Positions 58,506 to 64,000 of a DNA stretch of 64,000 nucleotides are shown in pieces. Position 1 is the stretch's first letter. The number at the start of each line of letters is the position of its first letter. The stretch is from Panagrolaimus kolymaensis (lineage: Eukaryota; Nematoda; Chromadorea; Rhabditida; Panagrolaimidae): assembly GCA_028622995.1 (NCBI GenBank), contig JAJQJQ010000036.1, positions 1,116,001-1,180,000 of the forward strand, written 5' to 3'. Under the pieces are notes generated by a model. It saw only the letters and a program-made list of their open reading frames with translations. It had not been told where the DNA came from and searched no databases. The position numbers and the translations under genes are program-made.

Positions 58506-59466
58506 TTGTTTAATAATATTGTTTTTAATTGTATTTGTTATTTTTGTCTTTGTTACTTTTTAATAAACATATAAAATCAGATGTTTTTCATTTTTCACTT
58601 ATCCATTCGCTTATTTAGTCTTTTTCAAACTTTTTGAAATCACCGGTAAAAAAAATAAGCACAGGGAGGAGTACATGAACAAAAATCCCCCGTCTAAACC
58701 TCCCCGCGGCGTGTCCTCCCCTCCCTCTCCCTCCCCGTGGACCATTCCCCCGGGGGATGGAACCCTAATTTGTACCAATAAAAAATGCAAATGCAAAAAA
58801 GTGCTTTTTTCATGATCGATCCCAATATCTTTTTTTACACAAAATATTTTTTTTTGATTTTAGTTAGCCGTTGCTGCTGCAAATGAAAAAAAAAACGCTG
58901 TAGTTGCTTGCTGCTGCTTTCATATCAGTATTTTTTTTTTGTTGTAAATTTTCCTTCACTTTATGAAAACATTTCAGTTGTTGTAATTTTTTGAATAAAA
59001 ATCAATGGATTCTCCATTTTGATCGATGATGAAGAAAAAAAAGTTCTATAAATACTTATTTTTTCTTATTAAAAAATTGATAACATTAAAAAAAAGAATG
59101 ACTCATCTTGAAAAATGATTTTACAAGATAAAAAATAACTTTAATATTTTTTTTATTTACTCTTACGCACGTAAACATTTTTTTGCTTTGCTGCTGTAAA
59201 TTTCCGTTCTCTTCTTCATTAATCAAACAAAAAAAAACAGAACAAATGACCCCGCACTCACTCACTCAAAAATTGTCTTTAACTTAAACAAAACAAAAAA
59301 AAGTGACGTTATTTTTTTGCTTTGGAATTCTTTACAACAAAGAGTTTGCTTGTATAAAGTTTTTCTTTCTTTTTGTCAACGTTCACTCATCTTTTTTTTG
59401 AAACAAAAAAATCTTCAATTTTTTATTTTTTGTTTGTGTTGAAATTTTGAGTTAGAAAAAAAAACT
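58506..59466. other. Intergenic with a GC-rich patch
   Basis: Ordinary AT-rich DNA apart from about 58660-58775, a compact G/C-rich stretch with CCTCCCCGCGGCGTGTCC and CCCCCGGGGG. It may be the outer part of the adjacent hAT relic. AATAAA for the transposase fragment lies at about 58562. Confidence 0.5.
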
Positions 59467-61282
59467 ATGAATATTGATTGGATTCAATGTGAATTTAAAT
59501 ATGGTGATACGGTTGGAAAAATATGTAGCCGATATGAAATAACTATAAATTTATTTAAACAATTAAATCCTCAAATAATTAATGTGGATTGGGTTAGCGT
59601 AAGTTAGTTCTTCACACTATTCTAGCTATAAAATAAAATAAATAAACCTTGAGCTTTTAAAAAGAAAAAAAAATAGAAAAAATAGAAAATTTATTTCTCG
59701 AAATCAAAAAAAAAATTAATTTTATGGATTTTATCGTAGATTCAAATCTGTAAAACAGCAAACCAAAATTTATTAAGGATGAATTAATTAATTAATTTTT
59801 TTTGTAGGCGGGTGAAATGTATTATCTTACAACTTCAATAATAAATCGAGCAGTCTATGACGAAGATGACATCAATATTAATGTTGATGAAATGGATCCA
59901 ACAGTATCCAGAAATTTTGAAAAAATTCAGGTAATATTTTTTTTGGGTTGGAAAAATTAAAGTTGCTATTTTTTTTTCTTCAGGTTGCTGAATGCTACTG
60001 TACCGCTCAGCCCCATCCACATCGACATGTTTTTGAGCGAGGTGACACAGTAGGAAAAATATGCTACGAACATGGATTAATGATTGAAGCATTTCGACGA
60101 AAAAATCCTCACATAAAAGATATCGATTGTGTTTTAGTTGGGCAACCATATGTTTTATTTAAAAGAGATCCAAAAATTGTACATGATTGGGGAAGTAATT
60201 TTCCAAACACATCAACAACCCAAACAACTTCGTCAAGTAAGTCCCGTTTTCTTCAAAATTAAAAATTGAGTTCTTTTTTATCCAAATTTAATCTTTCATT
60301 TTTTAAAGTTTGAGAAGCTTTTTGTCTGTTTGTCATTTCCGATCAATTTAAATGTCTTTTTTTTTCTTCTAAGAAATGCAATTATTTTTATGAAGAGTTA
60401 AGGAATTTCAAAAAAAAAATTTCGAATTTAATTTTTATAGTTTTATGATATCAAAAAACCCGAATTTGTCTTTCATTTCTCTGATTTCCCAACGGAAATA
60501 AAATTAAGAAAATTGCTTGGTAAAAATTTTAAAAGCTAAACTTTCTTCATTTATGTCTTCTTTTTTTGACGAAAGTATCTCAAAATTCATCTCCTTTTAC
60601 TAATTTTACAAAAATATAAAAAAGTAAGTATCTGTAAATTCTGAATAACAAGCTCTATAGTATTTTTTATATCTGTGATCAGACTTTCGAAAATTACCCT
60701 TTTTTGTATCATAAATTTTCCAATATCTTTATCCATTTAATTAAATACGTAATTTTTAGTCAGTATTCCATTTCCATACACTGACAACACTGGCATTCAT
60801 ATTGGTAAAACCTATGTGGAAGAATTATATCATAAAAGCTTGGAAAAATGTAAAAAATCCAAAACTAAAATCCGTTCGTCAAGTTCCTTCGCGCTAGAGC
60901 TTTCTGAAGCTTTATTTGATGAAGAAGATAAGAAAAAATGTTGTCAAGATAGAAATTCGCAAAAGTTTGAATGGTTGGAAAATATTCTGAATATTTATTT
61001 TCCAACTCAATTTCTTGAAGATCGTAAAATTCAATGGAAACACGCGAGAGAAAACATTGATGCAAAGAAAAGAAAGAAATTTTCTTCATCAGAAAAATGC
61101 AAAAAACGGAAAAGAGGTGTAAGTTTTGTGATAAAAAAAACGAAGCGAGAGTTATAACTATTTATTTTTGGTTTTTTTAGAATTCTCAAAACATCAATCA
61201 ATCTTTTGAAACTTTTGGCTTTTATGGATCCCAGAATAATAGTAATAGCCTCGATGAAAGTTTTGTATTTATTGATTTATAA
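59467..61282 (+). CDS. Protein with two LysM domains, no signal peptide
   Basis: Five exons (59467-59598, 59808-59930, 59984-60236, 60760-61118, 61181-61282) give 322 residues with all phases agreeing. LysM 1 occupies residues about 4-55 (YGDTVGKICSRYEITINLFK, LNPQIINVDWVSAGEMYYL). LysM 2 spans about 97-150 (RGDTVGKICYEHGLMIEAFR, NPHIKDIDCVLVGQPYVLF). Each has the GDTVxKIC...NP...I...L-x-G-x-x-Y pattern with a cysteine pair. Residues 168 onward are Ser/Thr-rich, then strongly basic (AKKRKKFSSSEKCKKRKRG), looking like a nuclear signal. No signal peptide or membrane helix is seen. LysM binds chitin or peptidoglycan N-acetylglucosamine chains; an intracellular LysM protein with a nuclear-type tail is odd. 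The first ATG lies just after a T/A-rich leader; an upstream exon with a signal peptide was looked for and not found. Confidence 0.85.
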
Positions 61283-62524
61283 ATGAATATTCTAAAAGAA
61301 ATCTTGGTCAAAAACTATAAAAATAAAAACCACATTTTTAAATTTCTGAATTAGACTATTATTTTATATTTTTCTAAATTTTTATTTATTTATTTTTTAA
61401 ATGCTTGAAATGGATTTCTATTTGAGCGAAAATAAAAAATATTATGTATTCTGCTTTATTGCCTTGAAAGGAGTTTTTTAAAATTGCCGTTATTATAGCA
61501 AATAATGGCAACTGTTCATTTGCCCGAATAAAATTTATTCAAATAAAACATAGGCACCATTGTGACAATATATTACCCAACTTTAAAGCAAAAGCTTATT
61601 TTCCTTTAAAAGTATCAACCAAATAAAAGAAAAAATTAAAATAAAATATTTAAAAACGTTGTTTCATTTTTGAGAAAGAAAGATATAAAGACACAATTCA
61701 GCTGAAAGGCGAATGTTACAAAAAGATACATTTTTTTTCTTTTTTCTCGCTAGATTGATTTTTTTTTTCACTGCTTATTCTTGCGTTTTTTCAAATGACA
61801 AAATGCAGTGATGTGCGACTTTTGTTTTTATAAATGTCTGATTTTTTTTGTTTTTTTTTCGAATGCTTCTTTTAAAGTAAAATGTCGCAAAAAATTAAAA
61901 ATAAATTTTTTTTAACTTTATTTTTAGATGTACATATTAATAAATAGGAGGGAGCTTAAATCTAAACAGAAAAAAATTTGTAATTATTTCCAGATTAAAA
62001 ATAGAAAATCTTTCATAATATTTTTTTACTACTCGCTTTAAAGAAAAAAAATTTTTAAATGCATAGTCTGCGTACCATTTTTACTAGATAATAAATAAAT
62101 AAATGAACAAAGTCATTTTTTGAAACAACAAAAAGCAGAATGAATCATTTTGTTTTCAAGGGGCGGTATTTTTTCCGAATAAAAAAATCCTTATTTTCAC
62201 AACAACAAAAAAACATAATAAACACTTAAAATTTTTTGAAACGTACCAAAAATGTAAAAAAGGCTAAAGTGATACGGGTAAACATAGATATAACTCCGCC
62301 TTATAATTTTTCATTAGTTTTCGTTAACATAAAAGCCGTCTAAAAATTTACCAAAATCTCAATATCTCACTTTCTTTTTCAAAGTTAGTTTTTAAATTAA
62401 AATTTTAATGCGTGAATATTACCGCTTTTATGAATTTGTTTTTATTATTTTAAAATCTAAGTTAAATTAAATTTTAGGAAAAAATTACGCTCTTTTTGAT
62501 AAGATTCTGAAGAAGAAAAAGAAA
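61283..62524. other. Intergenic, possible 5' leader at right end
   Basis: AT-rich with no gene seen. A TTTTAG acceptor-like site at about 62472-62477 precedes a purine-rich leader (GAAGAAGAAAAAGAAA) ahead of the GH16 start, so a spliced or trans-spliced 5' leader is possible. Confidence 0.45.
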
Positions 62525-63430
62525 ATGGCTGCTCCTTGGGAACATAAATTTAGCGGTGAAATTGATAAAAATCTTTGGAATTTTGAAACTGGAAATGGTC
62601 CTGAAAATAATCCAGGTTGGGGTAATGGTGAAAAGCAATATTATCGAGCTGAAAATGCTCGAATTGAAAATGAACATTTGATTATTGAAGCTCGTCGTGA
62701 AGATTTTGAGGGTTTTCCATTTACCTCAGCTAAAATGACGACTCAAGGACATATGGAATTCAAGTAAGTATCATGCATTTTTATAAAAAAAAAATCCAAA
62801 CAATTTTTTTTCGTGCATAAAACCCAATAAAATATTTCTTTCAGGTACGGTACACTTGAAATCCGAGTTCGAACACCTGCTGTTGGAAATGGACTTTGGC
62901 CTGCCATTTGGATGTTAGGATCTGAAGGAGATGGATGGCCCAAATGTGGTGAAATTGATATAATGGAAAGTGGGGTAGCTGATGCAATTGCTAATAATAC
63001 CGTTAATCGAGTTATTGGTGCCGCTCTTCATTGGTGGGAAGCCGATCACCAGGTAAACAAACATTTTTAATTCTAAAAAATCCTTTTCATTAAATATTTT
63101 TTTAAGGCTGATCATGGTCAAGGACATACAGCTGAAAATGATTTAAATTCTGATTTTCATACCTACAAACTTATTTGGGATCCAGAATTTATTCGCGTTT
63201 CCATTGATGATCAACAATTTTTTGAAATGAATGTTAGCGATCGTGAAGGCAAGGCCGCGTTTCACAAGAAATTTTATCTCATTTTTAATGTCGCTGTTTG
63301 TGGACAATATACTGGAATTGATGATCCTGGGCAAGTAACTGCTCCATTACCTGCTAAAATGGAAGTTGAATATATTCGACTCAACCCACATCCCGATGGC
63401 GAACTTTTTATCAGTGGCCAAAAAGTTTAA
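62525..63430 (+). CDS. Glycoside hydrolase family 16 beta-1,3(4)-glucanase
   Basis: The exons 62525-62763, 62845-63052 and 63107-63430 give 256 residues with consistent phases. The GH16 active-site motif appears as KCGEIDIMESG, with the two glutamates of E-I-D-I-M-E being nucleophile and acid/base. Supporting blocks are WNFETGNGPENNPGWGNGEK then QYY, GTLEIRVRTPAVGNGLWPAI then WML, GAALHWW, FHTYKLIWDPEFIRVSIDD and YLIFNVAVCG. It covers the complete catalytic domain. No signal peptide precedes it, because the domain begins almost at Met1 (AAPWEHKFSG). This differs from the secreted fungal-feeding nematode enzymes of the family. GH16 in clade IV nematodes is generally regarded as acquired from bacteria; two short nematode-type introns show adaptation. 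It likely degrades fungal or algal beta-glucan or acts in defence. AATAAA lies near 63503-63515. Confidence 0.93.
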
Positions 63431-63659
63431 AATTAATCTTTATAAAATCCAAAAATTCAAAAATTTGAATTATCGCTTCTTGTAAATAATTACAAAACAT
63501 GCAATAAATCAATAAATTTCGTAATTTTTTCTGTTTTTGAAATTATTATTTTTTGGAAAAATTTTTTTCTTTGTTAATGTAAAGTTTTTTTTGTAATCTG
63601 TCTTTTTATAATAAAAAAACAATAAGAAGATTTTAAAAAAATGCTGATTTAATTATTTT

Positions 63660-64000
63660 TCACTTTTTTTCATATGCATCCATAATTTGCCATAAAGCTT
63701 TTTGAGTTATATCTTTGCTTCCAGAAAAAGAAATATTAGGTGGATAATTTTCTGTTAAACCCTCTGCCACTATGTCATTCACAATTTTTTGAAGCCGGTT
63801 TTTATAGGCTTCAGAAATGTCATCATCAAAACGAAAATAAATATAAATTTTATTGGGTTTCTAAAAAAACGCATAAGTTTAATTTTTTAATAATAAAAAA
63901 AGTTATTTGGCGACTTACTTTTAATCCATTTAAAAATGTTTCAATTTCAAAAATTTGTGGAACATTTTTGATAACAAATTTTTTTATATTTGAAAAGTGT
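63660..64000 (-). CDS. 3' end of a third F-box-like gene, cut by window edge
   Basis: The penultimate exon enters at 64000 and ends at 63919 (FVIKNVPQIFEIETFLNGLK, then GTAAGT). The last exon, 63860-63660, encodes KPNKIYIYFRFDDDISEAYK through MDAYEKK and stops at TGA. The NVPQIFEIETFLNGLK block and the splice position match ENAPEIFNFITFLSGLK of 4746-5738 and NVREIFDFATFSEFMK of 12127-13177. It is therefore the same family. The F-box part lies outside the window. Confidence 0.75.

Noticed and set aside
1..64000. CRISPR arrays, bacterial operons, rRNA or tRNA genes
   Set aside because: None were seen. The spliced gene structure and protein families are eukaryotic throughout. tRNA detection by eye is limited.

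Overview
The window reads as nuclear DNA of a free-living clade IV nematode, most like a Panagrolaimidae-type genome. The evidence is very high A/T content with long T and A runs, short introns (many 45-80 bp) with GTAAGT donors and TTTTTAG or TTTCAG acceptors, nematode-specific serpentine chemoreceptor families, MATH-BTB and F-box-like expansions, a TIL-type inhibitor, a nematode ZP/cuticlin-like protein, and an intron-bearing GH16 beta-glucanase. GH16 is typical of some clade IV nematodes and is thought to be of bacterial origin. All gene models were built by hand-splicing with reading-frame checks. No RNA gene or CRISPR array was seen.

Layout. 1-4.6 kb: two tandem chemoreceptor copies (the first cut by the window edge) flank a secreted 17-cysteine protein. 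4.7-13.2 kb: an F-box-like gene, an Srg/Srv-like receptor, an Sre-like receptor and a second F-box-like gene whose frame is broken. 14.2-18.4 kb: a small decayed gene, a two-domain C-type lectin and a second Srg/Srv-like receptor. 18.9-33.1 kb, minus strand apart from one plus-strand TIL inhibitor gene: five MATH-BTB genes and a divergent possibly HSP70-related protein. One MATH-BTB gene is split by a young non-autonomous LTR retrotransposon with a 4-bp target duplication, and an intron of the HSP70-like gene carries a fold-back MITE. 36.9-40.4 kb: a transmembrane ZP protein with a large N/S/G-rich insert. 41.0-41.3 kb: a ZNF706-like micro zinc-finger gene. 41.3-50.7 kb: gene-poor DNA with a 1.08-kb palindromic TTAA-flanked element. 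50.7-54.2 kb: a rhodopsin-family peptide receptor. 55.1-56.5 kb: an aquaglyceroporin with an altered first NPA box. 56.9-58.5 kb: a 0.65-kb fold-back element beside the 3' end of a hAT transposase. 59.5-61.3 kb: a two-LysM protein without a signal peptide. 62.5-63.4 kb: the GH16 gene. 63.7-64 kb: the 3' end of a third F-box-like gene.

How the genes fit together. Most of the content is environment-facing or fast-evolving: chemoreceptors, a lectin, a protease inhibitor, LysM, GH16, and substrate adaptors for CUL3 (MATH-BTB) and SCF (F-box) ubiquitin ligases. These are interspersed with mobile DNA that has broken at least one adaptor. The more conserved genes are the ZNF706-like gene, the aquaporin, the peptide GPCR and the ZP protein. 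No operon or dedicated pathway links them. I did not find a clearly new multi-gene system. The strongest observations are the dated-by-structure LTR insertion into a MATH-BTB exon, the TTAA fold-back elements, the DPA aquaporin and the degenerate HSP70-like protein.
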